Source: a bacterium (GTDB lineage: Bacteria > SZUA-79 > Acidulodesulfobacterales > Acidulodesulfobacteraceae). Taken from it: a stretch of DNA of 27,295 nt. Location of the stretch: positions 1 through 27,295 of the forward strand of contig JAKAKF010000200.1 in assembly GCA_021813595.1 (NCBI GenBank), given 5' to 3'. This document shows, one piece after another, positions 9,365 through 17,863 of the stretch. The stretch's first letter is position 1, and the number at the start of each line of letters is the position of its first letter. Made by a program: the position numbers and the translations under genes. A model generated the notes under the pieces. It worked only from the letters and a program-made list of their open reading frames with translations, was not told the DNA's origin and searched no databases.

Positions 9365-10129
9365 TTATAAAAAATATTTGTTTTTATTTATAAATATTTG
9401 AAAAAGCTCTATAAGCATAGGCATGGAATCGGCGATTAAATTAACGTGTCCTCCGGGTTTATGCCGCCAGTTTACGCTGGCTTCTTTAACTTTTATATTA
9501 TTTAATAAAGCTATATATAGTATTTCCACATCGAAAGAAAAACCTTTAATTTCCGATTTTGCAAAAATCTTTTTTGCCGTCCGCATTCTGAAAGCTTTAA
9601 ATCCGCATTGTGAATCGAAAAAATTAATTCCAAGCAATTTGGATTTAATAAAACTGAATGTTCTGCCGACTAAATTTCTGAAAGGCGGCTGTATTATGAC
9701 TGCTCCTTCGGGAAGATACCGTGAACCGATTATCACGTCTGTTTCAGGTTCATTTTTAAAAATATCTATAAAATTTCCGATCTCATCCGTTCCCGTGGAA
9801 AGATCCGCGTCCATAAAAAAAACGTATTCGTTTTCGTCGTTTGCGGAAAGTATTCCTTCTTTAACGGCTGCGCCTTTGCCGCTTTTAGTGATAGTTATTA
9901 CCCTTAAATCGGTCGATAAAGAATCTTTAAGCACGTTTAAAGTTCCGTCGCTGCTTCCGTCATCTACTACAATTATTTCGTACGAGTATTTTTTCGATTT
10001 CAGGTAAGACCTTAATGCGATTATGGTCTGCTTTATTCTATTTTCTTCGTTATAAGCAGGAATTATAATAGATAAAGTAATCCTTGAGCTTTTGAAATTA
10101 TAATTTTTATAATCTATGTTTTCAGTCAT
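9365..10129 (-). CDS. Family 2 glycosyltransferase, dolichyl-phosphate glucose synthase-like
   Basis: Inverting GT-A enzyme likely to move a sugar from a nucleotide donor to a polyprenyl or other lipid phosphate at the inner membrane face. LSIIIPAYNEENRI (19-32) opens the domain, VVDDGSSDGT (54-63) binds nucleotide, and MDADLSTG (106-113) carries the DxD metal site. IIGSRYLPEG, RNLVGRTFSFI and DSQCGFKAFR are characteristic of the ALG5/DPG-synthase branch rather than of LPS chain-extending GT2s. There is no C-terminal membrane domain. It is divergent from the adjoining polysaccharide genes across a 111-bp AT-rich gap. The exact acceptor cannot be told from sequence. Confidence 0.88.
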   Translation of the reverse strand: MTENIDYKNYNFKSSRITLSIIIPAYNEENRIKQTIIALRSYLKSKKYSYEIIVVDDGSSDGTLNVLKDSLSTDLRVITITKSGKGAAVKEGILSANDENEYVFFMDADLSTGTDEIGNFIDIFKNEPETDVIIGSRYLPEGAVIIQPPFRNLVGRTFSFIKSKLLGINFFDSQCGFKAFRMRTAKKIFAKSEIKGFSFDVEILYIALLNNIKVKEASVNWRHKPGGHVNLIADSMPMLIELFQIFINKNKYFL

Positions 10130-10213
10130 ATTTAAATATTCATGTCCCTTATAAATATCTTATAATGTTTTTAAATAATTTACAATTTGAATTTAAAAAA
10201 TTTATAATTATAG

Positions 10214-10219
10214 TATAAT
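10214..10219 (+). promoter_or_regulatory. Possible -10 box for the envelope gene block
   Basis: TATAAT lies 21 bp before the deacetylase ATG, within the gap between divergent genes. No good -35 box is present at the standard distance (TTGAAT at 10187-10192 is 21 bp away), so this is only a candidate in very AT-rich DNA. Confidence 0.25.
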
Positions 10220-10240
10220 ATAAAATAATATAAACAAGAT

Positions 10241-11026
10241 ATGATTAAAAACCCAAAATTTATAATTCTTTTATATCATAAGATAGGAAGGTACCCCGAA
10301 AACGCCAAATTTCCGGGTTTATACGTTACCGAAGAAAATTTCGACAGGCAGATTAAATATTTGAAAAATGCTGGTTATTCTTTTTTAACGTTGTCTGAAT
10401 TAAAAAAGACGTATGATTATTATTACGCAGGTGAAAATAAAAAAGACGGACGACTTAATGATTTAGGGGAACAGTTAAAAATAAATAATAATAAAAAATA
10501 TGTCTCAATAACTTTTGACGACGGCTCTAAATCCGTTTATTCAGGTGGATTTAAAATAATTCGCGATAATGGGGTAAATGCTACGGTTTTTATGGTTTCC
10601 GGACTTACAGGAGGACTAAACGAGTGGGATATTAAAAACGGAGAAAATAAAGACGAAATGTTAAGCGTATCGGAGCTTAAGGAGCTGACGGAATACGGTA
10701 TCGAAATAGGCGCACATACTGTAACGCATCCCCATCTTACCCAAATTTATCCGGAAAAAGCTTTCGATGAAATATCGGACTCTAAAAAAAAATTAGAGGA
10801 ACTCTTAAATATTAAAATAAATTTTTTTGCATATCCATACGGCGATTATAACGAGGACGTTAAATCGCTTGTTATAAAAGCCGGTTTTGACGGAGCCTGT
10901 ATAACTAAAACCGGTATAGTGAAAAAAAAGGCCGATTTTTTTGCATTAAAAAGAGTGGCTATAAGACATAATACCGATTTTTTTAAATTTAAAAAAAAGA
11001 TTTTTAAGGTCAGACTTTTTTATTAA
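10241..11026 (+). CDS. Polysaccharide deacetylase (NodB-type, CE4)
   Basis: Metal-dependent deacetylase of N-acetylated sugars. The CE4 motifs are visible: ITFDDGSKSVY with Asp93/Asp94 (catalytic base and metal ligand), GAHTVTHPHLT with metal ligands His159 and His163, and FAYPYGDYNEDV (196-207). The N-terminal FIILLYHKIG is the strand that starts many envelope-associated members. The 261 aa protein has no signal peptide, so it should act in the cytoplasm on a lipid- or nucleotide-linked sugar, or at the membrane. A roughly 30-residue charged insert (about 57-87) precedes the TFDDG strand. There is no clear ribosome site. Its stop codon is the first base-pairs of a 14-bp hairpin. Confidence 0.88.
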   Translation: MIKNPKFIILLYHKIGRYPENAKFPGLYVTEENFDRQIKYLKNAGYSFLTLSELKKTYDYYYAGENKKDGRLNDLGEQLKINNNKKYVSITFDDGSKSVYSGGFKIIRDNGVNATVFMVSGLTGGLNEWDIKNGENKDEMLSVSELKELTEYGIEIGAHTVTHPHLTQIYPEKAFDEISDSKKKLEELLNIKINFFAYPYGDYNEDVKSLVIKAGFDGACITKTGIVKKKADFFALKRVAIRHNTDFFKFKKKIFKVRLFY

Positions 11027-11079
11027 TTTATCTTTATCTTTATTTTTATATGAACATAAAGATAAATTATTGTGTTCAT
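11024..11079 (+). promoter_or_regulatory. Two overlapping, mutually exclusive hairpins between the deacetylase and GT9 gene
   Basis: Hairpin A: perfect 14-bp arms at 11024-11037 and 11056-11069, beginning on the deacetylase TAA stop. Hairpin B: ATGAACA (11050-11056) with TGTTCAT (11073-11079). They share bases, so only one can form at a time. The stems are almost all A-T and no U-tract follows directly. The effect on transcription or on the downstream start is unknown. Confidence 0.5.
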
Positions 11080-11108
11080 TATAAAAATATAATGAAGTAT
11101 GAAGGTTA

Positions 11109-12191
11109 ATGAATATACTTATTATAAAATTAAGTTCAATAGGAGACTGCCTTCTTGCGACCCCTGCGGTAGAGTCTATCAGAAAAGGCTATCCAAACAG
11201 TTTTATAACTTGGCTTATCGAAGATAAATCTAAAGACATAGCCTTATTAAATCCAAACGTAGACGAGGTTCTTGTTGTAGATAAAAAAAAATTTAAATTT
11301 AGGGATTATTTGTCTTTAATAAAAAAAATCAGAAATTTTCGCTACGATATAGTTATCGATTTGCAGGGTGTTGATAGAACGTCTATTTTCTCTTTTTTAA
11401 GCGGCGCTCCGGTCAGATATTACGAAGAATATGCAAAGTTAGGTTTTTTATGTAATAGAAAAATTGTAAGACAGGGAAGACCCTTAGAGCATGCGGTAAA
11501 TTTTTATCTTTTTTTGGCGGAAAACAGCGGCGGAGCAAAAATTGAGAAGCCTCAGCCCGTTCTTATTACCTCGCCGGAGGATAAAAAATTTGCCGAAGAT
11601 TTCTTAAAAAATAGTTTTGAAAATATTGAAAACAAAATATTTATAGGCATAAATCCTACCGGAACTTGGAAAACTAAAAGATGGCCTACAAAATATTTTA
11701 TAGAAATTTCAAGGCGGCTATTGGATTTTTTTGGCGATAATATACATATAATAATTTTTGGCGGCAAAGGGGAAGAATATCTATCCGATGAAATATTGCA
11801 GGCATTAAACGGCAAAAACGTAGTCAGCGCAATCGGAAAAACGACGCTCAAGCAGGCTAAAGAACTGTTATCTAAAATGGATTATTTTATAACGCCCGAT
11901 TCTGGACTAATGCACGTAGCGGCTTCAATAGACAGCCTTAAAACAATAGCTTTATTTGGGCCGACGGATCCTAATCTTACAGGACCGGTAGGAAAAAATT
12001 TTACGGTATTAAGGGACAACCTTATATGTATTCCCTGCTTTAAAAAAGAATGCCCTCTTAATAAAATAGACGATAAAAATTTAACGGAATGCGTATTATG
12101 CATGAAAAGAATTACTCCAGACTCTGTATTAGATATAATTAAAAAGGATTATTTAATAAAAAATGAAAGATATTTTAATATTCGGGCATAA
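11109..12191 (+). CDS. Family 9 glycosyltransferase (heptosyltransferase-like)
   Basis: ADP-heptose:LPS heptosyltransferase family (WaaC/WaaF/RfaF). The N-terminus MNILIIKLSSIGDCLLATPA is the classic donor/acceptor-side opening of GT9, and the C-terminal half shows IGINPTGTWKTKRWP, then FITPDSGLMHVAAS and IALFGPTDPNLTGPVG, the ADP-heptose site. A cysteine-rich tail (CIPCFKKECP and CVLCMKRI) is common in this family. The length of 360 aa is normal. A short AAGG site sits just before ATG. The gene overlaps the next GT9 by 29 bp, so the pair is translationally linked. Which heptose (I, II or another) is added cannot be told. Confidence 0.9.
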   Translation: MNILIIKLSSIGDCLLATPAVESIRKGYPNSFITWLIEDKSKDIALLNPNVDEVLVVDKKKFKFRDYLSLIKKIRNFRYDIVIDLQGVDRTSIFSFLSGAPVRYYEEYAKLGFLCNRKIVRQGRPLEHAVNFYLFLAENSGGAKIEKPQPVLITSPEDKKFAEDFLKNSFENIENKIFIGINPTGTWKTKRWPTKYFIEISRRLLDFFGDNIHIIIFGGKGEEYLSDEILQALNGKNVVSAIGKTTLKQAKELLSKMDYFITPDSGLMHVAASIDSLKTIALFGPTDPNLTGPVGKNFTVLRDNLICIPCFKKECPLNKIDDKNLTECVLCMKRITPDSVLDIIKKDYLIKNERYFNIRA

Positions 12192-13254
12192 TTATATCGG
12201 TGACGTATTAACTATTACGCCGGCAATAAGGGCTTTGAAGCTTAAATTCCCTGAAAGCAGGATAGTAGTGGTCGTTTCTAAAAATGCTTCCGCTGTTTTG
12301 AGAAGAAACGAAGATATCTATAAAATAATAGAAACGGATAAATTTAACGGTATAAAAGGTATTGCGGCATTTTTTAAACTGTTTTTAACGCTTAGAAATA
12401 TTAATAAAACAAACGGAAGTAAATTTTATATTTGCATTAATTTTCTTACTTCTTTAAAGTTTACTATGCTTGGATTTCTGCTTTCCAAGAAACAGGTTGG
12501 ACAGGAAAAGTTTTTAAATAATTTTTTTTTACGCTACCCCATAAAATTTGACGGAGAAATAAATAATATCGATAAGTCTTTAAAACTTGTCGAACCGTTT
12601 TATATTAACGCAAGCAATAAATATTTTAGCAAAAATTATGTTTACGATATAGAAGATGGCGATATAAAAAATGCTAAAAATATTCTTCAAAATTCTTTTA
12701 ACGGATACGGAACGGAAATAACAGACGAAAATTTTAAATTAGCTTTATTTTCTCCAGGTTCGACAAGGAAGTCTAAGGAATCGCCGCCTTACTTATTTTC
12801 GGTTTTTGCGGACTTTTTAAACAAAGAAGGATATTTCGTAATAATTACCGGAAGCAAAAAAAATACAGATATTTCCAAAGAGATATGCGATCAGATCGAA
12901 AATAAACATATGAGCTTTAATTTAACGGGTTTAACCGATATATTTACTCTCGGCGGATTAATTTATCTTTCAAAATTAGCGGTAACGGTAGATAACGGAA
13001 CCATGCATTTAGCTTCGGCGCTTAAAGTTCCGACTATAGCGTTATTCGGCTCTACAGACCCTGCGATTTGCGCCCCTATGTCCGATAAATTATTTATAAT
13101 AGACAAAAAAATTGGATGCTATCACTGCTTTAAAAATTTATGCGATACCGAAAACTATAAAATTAAAAGATATCCAGATTGTATGAATAATATTTTGTAC
13201 GAAGACCTTATAGAAGGATACGATTTTTTGCTTAATTATCACATTAAAGTTTAA
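12163..13254 (+). CDS. Second family 9 glycosyltransferase
   Basis: GT9 enzyme overlapping the preceding GT9 gene by 29 bp in a different frame. The start at 12163 is right because ILIFGHNYIGDVLTITPAIR directly follows the first residues, matching the family N-terminus; AAAAAGGA at 12141-12148 is the nearest ribosome-site candidate. Further motifs: LFSPGSTRKSKESPPYLFS, FVIITGSKK, VTVDNGTMHLASALKVPTIA and LFGSTDPAICAPM. The cysteine tail (CYHCFKNLC) is again present. The length of 363 aa is normal. Divergence from its neighbour suggests a different acceptor rather than a recent duplication. Probably adds a second heptose or related sugar to the inner core. Confidence 0.88.
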   Translation: MKDILIFGHNYIGDVLTITPAIRALKLKFPESRIVVVVSKNASAVLRRNEDIYKIIETDKFNGIKGIAAFFKLFLTLRNINKTNGSKFYICINFLTSLKFTMLGFLLSKKQVGQEKFLNNFFLRYPIKFDGEINNIDKSLKLVEPFYINASNKYFSKNYVYDIEDGDIKNAKNILQNSFNGYGTEITDENFKLALFSPGSTRKSKESPPYLFSVFADFLNKEGYFVIITGSKKNTDISKEICDQIENKHMSFNLTGLTDIFTLGGLIYLSKLAVTVDNGTMHLASALKVPTIALFGSTDPAICAPMSDKLFIIDKKIGCYHCFKNLCDTENYKIKRYPDCMNNILYEDLIEGYDFLLNYHIKV

Positions 13255-13330
13255 ATTTAATTTTAAAAAAATTAAAAATAATCTAAACCATATATAATAT
13301 ATTTACTATTTAGCTTAATAAAAATAAAAA

Positions 13331-14284
13331 ATGAAAATTTCTGGTTTTACTTTTATAAGAAACGGCATATTAATGGGTTATCCGTTTAAAGAATCTATTA
13401 TGTCGGCGCTTCCTTTAGTCGATGAATTTATCGTAGTCGTGTGCGAAAGTGCAGACCAAACTAAAAACGAACTCGAAAAACTGAAAGATTTAAATCCTAA
13501 AATTAAATTAATAGAATCCGACTGGAAAATTACAAAAAAAAGCGGAACTATTTTATCCGAAAAAACCAATTTAGCGATACAAAATATTACCGGAGATTAT
13601 GGGCTTTATGTGCAGTGCGACGAAGGCATCCATGAAAAAGATTATGAAAAGATTTTACGCGTTCTTGAAGAAAATATTAACGATAAAAACGTTAAAGGCT
13701 TTGTTTTTGACTATATACACTTCTTCGGAGGCTATTTTTCTTATGCCAAACGGTCGGAAAAAAGATTTTTTTACGATAGAGAAGTAAGAATTATTAGGAA
13801 CGATGGAACTGTTTTATCATGGGGCGACGCTATGGGTTTTAAAGATTTAAACGGCGTCAAAATAAACATTGAAAATAAAAATGCTTTGCCATTGAACGTC
13901 AATATGTTTCATTATGGCAGGGCTAAAAATCCGGCAGATATGTATAAAAAAGACAAAGAAATGGAAAGGCTTTATAACTTTCAAATAATTAACAGGCTGA
14001 AAAATTGGGTTTCAAATTACGATCCGCGCATCGATAAGTATATATATTCCGACTTTGGATGGCTTGAAAGAATCGACAGGAAAAATTTAGATTTTCATCC
14101 GGCGCCGTTCAGAGAACTTGCTTCAAAACAAGACTGGAAAGTAGACGATTTTAAAACGTTTTTGAAAGAAAAAAAAGGAACTTCGCAATTTTTTAAGATG
14201 CTTATTTACAGAATAGTAAAAGATTCGATAAACGAAACTTCTAATGCATATAAAAAAATAAGAGCTTTTTTAAAAAATAAATAA
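13331..14284 (+). CDS. Glycosyltransferase-like protein (GT2-related)
   Basis: 317 aa with a GT-A-like opening: SGFTFIRNGILMGYPFKESI then ALPLVDEFIVVVCESADQT, as in GT2 proteins that begin 'xxFxRNgxxLgyPf'. Where the metal motif is expected there is YVQCDEGIH (residues 94-102), giving CDE rather than a textbook DxD. It continues with DYIHFFGGY and REVRIIRNDG. No membrane segment. It sits between the GT9 pair and a GT4 in the LPS block, which supports a sugar-transfer job. I cannot name donor or acceptor. There is a 76-bp AT-rich gap upstream and no clear ribosome site. Confidence 0.72.
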   Translation: MKISGFTFIRNGILMGYPFKESIMSALPLVDEFIVVVCESADQTKNELEKLKDLNPKIKLIESDWKITKKSGTILSEKTNLAIQNITGDYGLYVQCDEGIHEKDYEKILRVLEENINDKNVKGFVFDYIHFFGGYFSYAKRSEKRFFYDREVRIIRNDGTVLSWGDAMGFKDLNGVKINIENKNALPLNVNMFHYGRAKNPADMYKKDKEMERLYNFQIINRLKNWVSNYDPRIDKYIYSDFGWLERIDRKNLDFHPAPFRELASKQDWKVDDFKTFLKEKKGTSQFFKMLIYRIVKDSINETSNAYKKIRAFLKNK

Positions 14285-14328
14285 CTTATAATAACTAATA
14301 ACGCAAATAACATACATTATATATTACA

Positions 14329-15453
14329 GTGAAAATTTTAGAATTTATTACTCCGTCAAATATTGGAGGAGCAGAGAATTACGTAGCCAACTTATCAAAA
14401 AAATTTATAGAAAAGGGACACGAGGTTTTTATACTTTCTGCAGCTACCGGTAACAATAAAAATCCGGATTTATCGGTAGAGCAGTTTTTTTCCAAAAGCG
14501 GATTGCCTTTCAAAATATTAAAAGTGGATTTTAAATATAATCCGTTTACGATATTAAAAATTGCATATTTTATAAAAAAGAATAAATTCGATATAGTTCA
14601 TACGCATTTGTCTAAAGCAAATCTTATCGGGGCATTAGCTTCAAAAATAGCGAAAAAAAAATCTATTTCTACAGCACACGGATTAAACAAAAAAGCGCAG
14701 TATAAATACGGAGATTACGTTATTTGCGTATCTAATGCGGTAAGAGAAAATTTAATATCCCAAGGGATGAATGAAACAAAATTAGGCGTTATTTACAACG
14801 GAATAGATATTTTAAAGTTTAATCCCAAAGCGGAAGGTCTTCCGGCAAGAAAAGAATATTTTTTTTCGGAGGATATGGGCAATAATAATCATAATAGTGC
14901 CGATAATGCGGCAAGACAGTTTAGCGTTGGTATAATTGCAAGGCTTTCCCGCGAAAAAGGTGTAGATTTATTTATCGAAGCAGCAAAATTCGTTCTCATT
15001 AAAATACCTGAGGCTAAGTTTTTTATTGCCGGTGCAGGCAGCCTTAAGGATGCGCTGATTAAAAGAGCTAAAGATTTAAATATTTATAACTCCATATATT
15101 TTGTAGGATTTGTAGGCGATAATTTAGTTTCTTTTTTAAATGAATTAGACGTCGTCGTTTTTCCGTCTATGAAAGAAGGACTTCCGCTTGCACTTTTAGA
15201 AGCAATGTCTATGAAAAAGATAGTAATCGTTTCTGATGCCGGAGGCATGCCTGAAGTGGTAGAAGACGGTAAAAACGGTTTTGTGGTTAAAAAAGGAGAT
15301 ATAAATGCTATTTATCAAAAATTAATTTTCGTGTATAATAATATGTCGGGTTTAAACGAACTTGCCGATTCTGCCGCAAAAACCATTAAAGAAAGGTTTA
15401 ATATCGAAAATTGTGCGGATAAAACTATAGATTTATTTATGAAATATTTATAA
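14329..15453 (+). CDS. Family 4 glycosyltransferase
   Basis: Retaining GT-B transferase of the RfaB/WaaG type. N-terminal domain: LEFITPSNIGGAENYVANLS with the GGAE turn, IVHTHLSKANLIGALAS, and STAHGLNKKA. C-terminal donor domain: VGIIARLSREKGVDLFIEA, FFIAGAGSL, VFPSMKEGLPLALLEAMS (the EX7E nucleotide-sugar site) and SDAGGMPEVVEDGKNGF. The 374 aa length is normal. The start is GTG at 14329; no ATG gives the complete N-terminal strand and no ribosome site is evident. An insert of about 15 Asn/Asp-rich residues near position 185 lies between the two domains. It is followed 17 bp later by rfaE1, consistent with LPS core assembly. Confidence 0.9.
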   Translation: MKILEFITPSNIGGAENYVANLSKKFIEKGHEVFILSAATGNNKNPDLSVEQFFSKSGLPFKILKVDFKYNPFTILKIAYFIKKNKFDIVHTHLSKANLIGALASKIAKKKSISTAHGLNKKAQYKYGDYVICVSNAVRENLISQGMNETKLGVIYNGIDILKFNPKAEGLPARKEYFFSEDMGNNNHNSADNAARQFSVGIIARLSREKGVDLFIEAAKFVLIKIPEAKFFIAGAGSLKDALIKRAKDLNIYNSIYFVGFVGDNLVSFLNELDVVVFPSMKEGLPLALLEAMSMKKIVIVSDAGGMPEVVEDGKNGFVVKKGDINAIYQKLIFVYNNMSGLNELADSAAKTIKERFNIENCADKTIDLFMKYL

Positions 15454-15470
15454 AAATATAAACAGATTAG

Positions 15471-16484
15471 ATGCCTATCCCGTTTTCAAAAAATTTGATA
15501 GATATAGTAAAAAAATTTAGTCAGGCCAGAATACTTGTCGTGGGAGATATTATGGTCGACCATTTTGTTTACGGAACCGTTAACAGAATATCTCCCGAAG
15601 CTCCGGTGCCGGTCGTTAACGTTAAGTCGGAAAAGCTTATGCCTGGCGGAGCCGCAAACGTTGTCAGCAACGTGGCTAAACTCGGCGCAAAAGTTTATAT
15701 AGCCGGAGTAGTAGGAAACGATTATAACGGCGATATATTAAAAAAATTAATCGGCAATGTCGATAGTTCATATATTTTAACTTTAAAAAATTTTCAAACG
15801 ATTATTAAAACCAGAGTAATTGCCCATAATCAGCAAATCGTGAGATTCGACAGGGAAGATAACGGAAAATTTAATGCTTCGGTTTACAGGAGGCTTCTTG
15901 AAGGAATCAAAAATATTGCCGATGAAATAGATGCGGTAATAATTTCAGATTACGGCAAAGGATTAATAGAAAAAAATTTTTTTTCAAGTTTAGTTAATTT
16001 TTTAAGAGAAAAGAATAAATTTATAGCTCTTGATCCGAAGGTTGAAAATTTCAAATTCTATAAAAATGTTTCAGTCTTAACTCCAAATTTAAATGAAACT
16101 TCAGGCGGTTCAGGCATTAAAATAAAAGACGAAAAAACGCTTGAAAAAGCAGGCAGGGCGGTTATGAAAAAAGTCAAACCGGATTACCTGCTTATAACAA
16201 GGGGAGAGTCCGGCATGTCGCTTTATTATAACGACGAGAGGAGTCCTTTACATCTAAAAGCGCGCGCAAAAGAAGTTTATGACGTTACCGGTGCAGGAGA
16301 TACGGTTATTTCGACGCTGGCTGTTGCAAAAAGCGTCGGAGCTTGTATTACCGATGCATGCTATATCGCAAACGCCGCGGCAAGCATTGCGGTTTCCCAG
16401 CTTGGAACATACGCGGTAGGCGTTAACGAGTTAGAGGAACTGTTACTTTCGGATTTTCGGCGAAATAAAGAAAAAGCTTTATAA
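15471..16484 (+). CDS. rfaE1: D-glycero-beta-D-manno-heptose-7-phosphate kinase (kinase domain only)
   Basis: PfkB/ribokinase-family kinase that phosphorylates heptose-7-phosphate at C1 on the way to ADP-heptose. Evidence: ILVVGDIMVDHFVYGTVNRI, SPEAPVPVVNV, GGAANVVSNVAKLG (PfkB signature 1, 59-72), and VYDVTGAGDTVISTLA (269-284) with catalytic base Asp277. The 337 aa protein ends after the kinase domain; E. coli HldE carries a fused nucleotidyltransferase, so here that function (rfaE2/hldC type) must be encoded elsewhere. It is the last of the envelope block and supplies the substrate for the two GT9 enzymes upstream. Confidence 0.94.
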   Translation: MPIPFSKNLIDIVKKFSQARILVVGDIMVDHFVYGTVNRISPEAPVPVVNVKSEKLMPGGAANVVSNVAKLGAKVYIAGVVGNDYNGDILKKLIGNVDSSYILTLKNFQTIIKTRVIAHNQQIVRFDREDNGKFNASVYRRLLEGIKNIADEIDAVIISDYGKGLIEKNFFSSLVNFLREKNKFIALDPKVENFKFYKNVSVLTPNLNETSGGSGIKIKDEKTLEKAGRAVMKKVKPDYLLITRGESGMSLYYNDERSPLHLKARAKEVYDVTGAGDTVISTLAVAKSVGACITDACYIANAAASIAVSQLGTYAVGVNELEELLLSDFRRNKEKAL

Positions 16485-16542
16485 TATATAATTATATAAA
16501 ATAATAAACAAGTTCTATAAAAATAATCTAATTTTTATTTAA

Positions 16543-16794
16543 ATGCAAAAACTTATAAATATAGGGTTTGGAAACGTAGTTTTGCAGAACAGAGTCGTAG
16601 CAGTAGTTTCTCCTAGTTCTTCGCCGATGAAAAGACTTAGAGAAACGGCAAAGGATGGAAATAATTTAGTAGATGCTACCGAGGGAAGAAAAACCAGGTC
16701 TGTTATTATTACAGATTCGGGACATATCATACTTTCTGCGCTTAATACTTCAACGATTATTGCAAGATTAGAAGGGAAAGAGCATCAAACGTAA
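16543..16794 (+). CDS. remA: RemA-like DUF370 protein
   Basis: 83-aa member of the DUF370/RemA family: [70 protein letters not shown]. In Bacillus subtilis RemA is a DNA-binding activator of biofilm matrix genes; in Gram-negative deltaproteobacteria the gene commonly sits just before gmk, as here, where its role is not settled. The second in-frame half is well conserved and full length. The gap to gmk is 35 bp. No clear ribosome site. Gene symbol by family only. Confidence 0.88.
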   Translation: MQKLINIGFGNVVLQNRVVAVVSPSSSPMKRLRETAKDGNNLVDATEGRKTRSVIITDSGHIILSALNTSTIIARLEGKEHQT

Positions 16795-16829
16795 TTAATA
16801 ACATAATTTTAAAAATCAAAAATATAAAA

Positions 16830-17498
16830 ATGAATAATGATAAGGAAAATATTGATTTTAAGAATGAATCGCTTCACGGCGACGGGAAGCCTAAGGGTTT
16901 AATTTTTGCAGTGTCCGCTCCTTCCGGCACCGGAAAAACTACTTTATGCAGTATGCTTTTGAAAGAATTTAAAGATATAAAGCCGAGTGTTTCCTTTACC
17001 ACCAGGGCGAAAAGAGAGGGCGAGATAGACGGCGTCAGCTATCATTTTATAAGCGATACCGAATTCGATAAGATGATAGGGTCGGATAAATTTATAGAAT
17101 GGGCAAATGTTTTCGGCAAAAAATACGGCACCGCATACAAATCGGTTTATAATCCGGATTCTTTATACGATATTTTATTGGAAATTGACGTTCAGGGCGT
17201 TGAAAAGCTAAATAAGATATATAAAAACAAAAAAGATACCGCTTTAAAAAGCAATAGTTTAATAACTATATTTATTGCTCCGCCTTCCTATGAAAAATTA
17301 AAGGAAAGATTAAAAAAAAGAGGCGGGTTAAACGACGACGAATTAAATAAAAGGCTATCTACTGCTTACGAAGAGATTAAGCGCAGTGAATTTTACGATT
17401 ATATTATTACAAACGACGATTTAAAAGAGGCATATACAAAATTAAAATCTATCGTTATCGCCGAGAGATGTAAAAATTTAAATAAATTTAAAGCTTAA
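16830..17498 (+). CDS. gmk: Guanylate kinase
   Basis: Phosphorylates GMP to GDP with ATP. P-loop APSGTGKT at 30-37, then SVSFTTRAKREGEIDGVSYHF (the GMP-binding Arg/Tyr segment), FIEWANVFGKKYGT, EIDVQGVEKL, IFIAPPSYEKLKERLKKRG, and YDYIITND near the end. The length of 222 aa is longer than the usual 200-205 because about 22 hydrophilic residues precede the fold; no better start is obvious. Lies in the remA-gmk-rpoZ-rel run, which links nucleotide supply to (p)ppGpp metabolism. Confidence 0.95.
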   Translation: MNNDKENIDFKNESLHGDGKPKGLIFAVSAPSGTGKTTLCSMLLKEFKDIKPSVSFTTRAKREGEIDGVSYHFISDTEFDKMIGSDKFIEWANVFGKKYGTAYKSVYNPDSLYDILLEIDVQGVEKLNKIYKNKKDTALKSNSLITIFIAPPSYEKLKERLKKRGGLNDDELNKRLSTAYEEIKRSEFYDYIITNDDLKEAYTKLKSIVIAERCKNLNKFKA

Positions 17499-17528
17499 AT
17501 CCAAAAACAATGATATAATAAATATATT

Positions 17529-17557
17529 ACAGTGCCAGAATTCAATTCTGGCACTGT
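17529..17557. repeat. Perfect 29-bp palindrome between gmk and rpoZ
   Basis: Fourteen-base arms around a single central C at 17543, built on the core GTGCCAGAATT. It would form a strong stem-loop or cruciform. No T-tract follows on either strand, so it is not a normal intrinsic terminator. It overlaps the first copy of the 35-bp direct repeat. Confidence 0.9.
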
Positions 17558-17610
17558 CACAAAATGGAAAGGACGGAATTCAATTCTGGCACCGTCACAA
17601 AATGGTAAGG
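17538..17610 (+). repeat. Pair of 35-bp direct repeats (33/35 identical)
   Basis: Copies at 17538-17572 and 17576-17610 begin GAATTCAATTCTGGCAC and run through GTCACAAAATGG. They differ at two positions only. The second copy lacks the left arm that makes the first palindromic. It looks like a small REP-like element with a partial duplication, placed inside an otherwise tight housekeeping operon. Confidence 0.85.
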
Positions 17611-17651
17611 TCTAAACGGAAAACTACAAAATTTTAAACGGAGGAATTTAA

Positions 17652-17843
17652 ATGGCAAGAGTAACTATCGAAGATTGTTTAAGAAACGTGGAAAATAGAT
17701 TTACGCTTGTAATAATAGCGGCAAAAAGGGCAAGACAGATTATGGAAGGAGCCGAACCGAAAGTCGTTTCAAAAAATAAGCCTATCGTCGTAGCGTTAAG
17801 GGAGATAGCGCAGGGATATGTCGGCGTTAAACAGCGGAAGTAA
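17652..17843 (+). CDS. rpoZ: DNA-directed RNA polymerase omega subunit
   Basis: 63-aa omega subunit, which helps fold and assemble the beta' subunit and takes part in ppGpp binding in proteobacteria. The sequence shows [20 protein letters not shown], then [14 protein letters not shown] and [21 protein letters not shown] ribosome site at 17640-17644 fixes the start. The protein is at the short end of the family (E. coli 91 aa) but holds the conserved core. It lies 20 bp before rel, the usual pairing. Confidence 0.95.
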   Translation: MARVTIEDCLRNVENRFTLVIIAAKRARQIMEGAEPKVVSKNKPIVVALREIAQGYVGVKQRK

Positions 17844-17863
17844 AATAAACCATCTATTTTTTT

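Noticed and set aside
9423..10007. 194-codon open frame on the plus strand
   Set aside because: Lies wholly antisense to the GT2 gene at 9365-10129, whose motifs are unmistakable; no ribosome site and no family resemblance.
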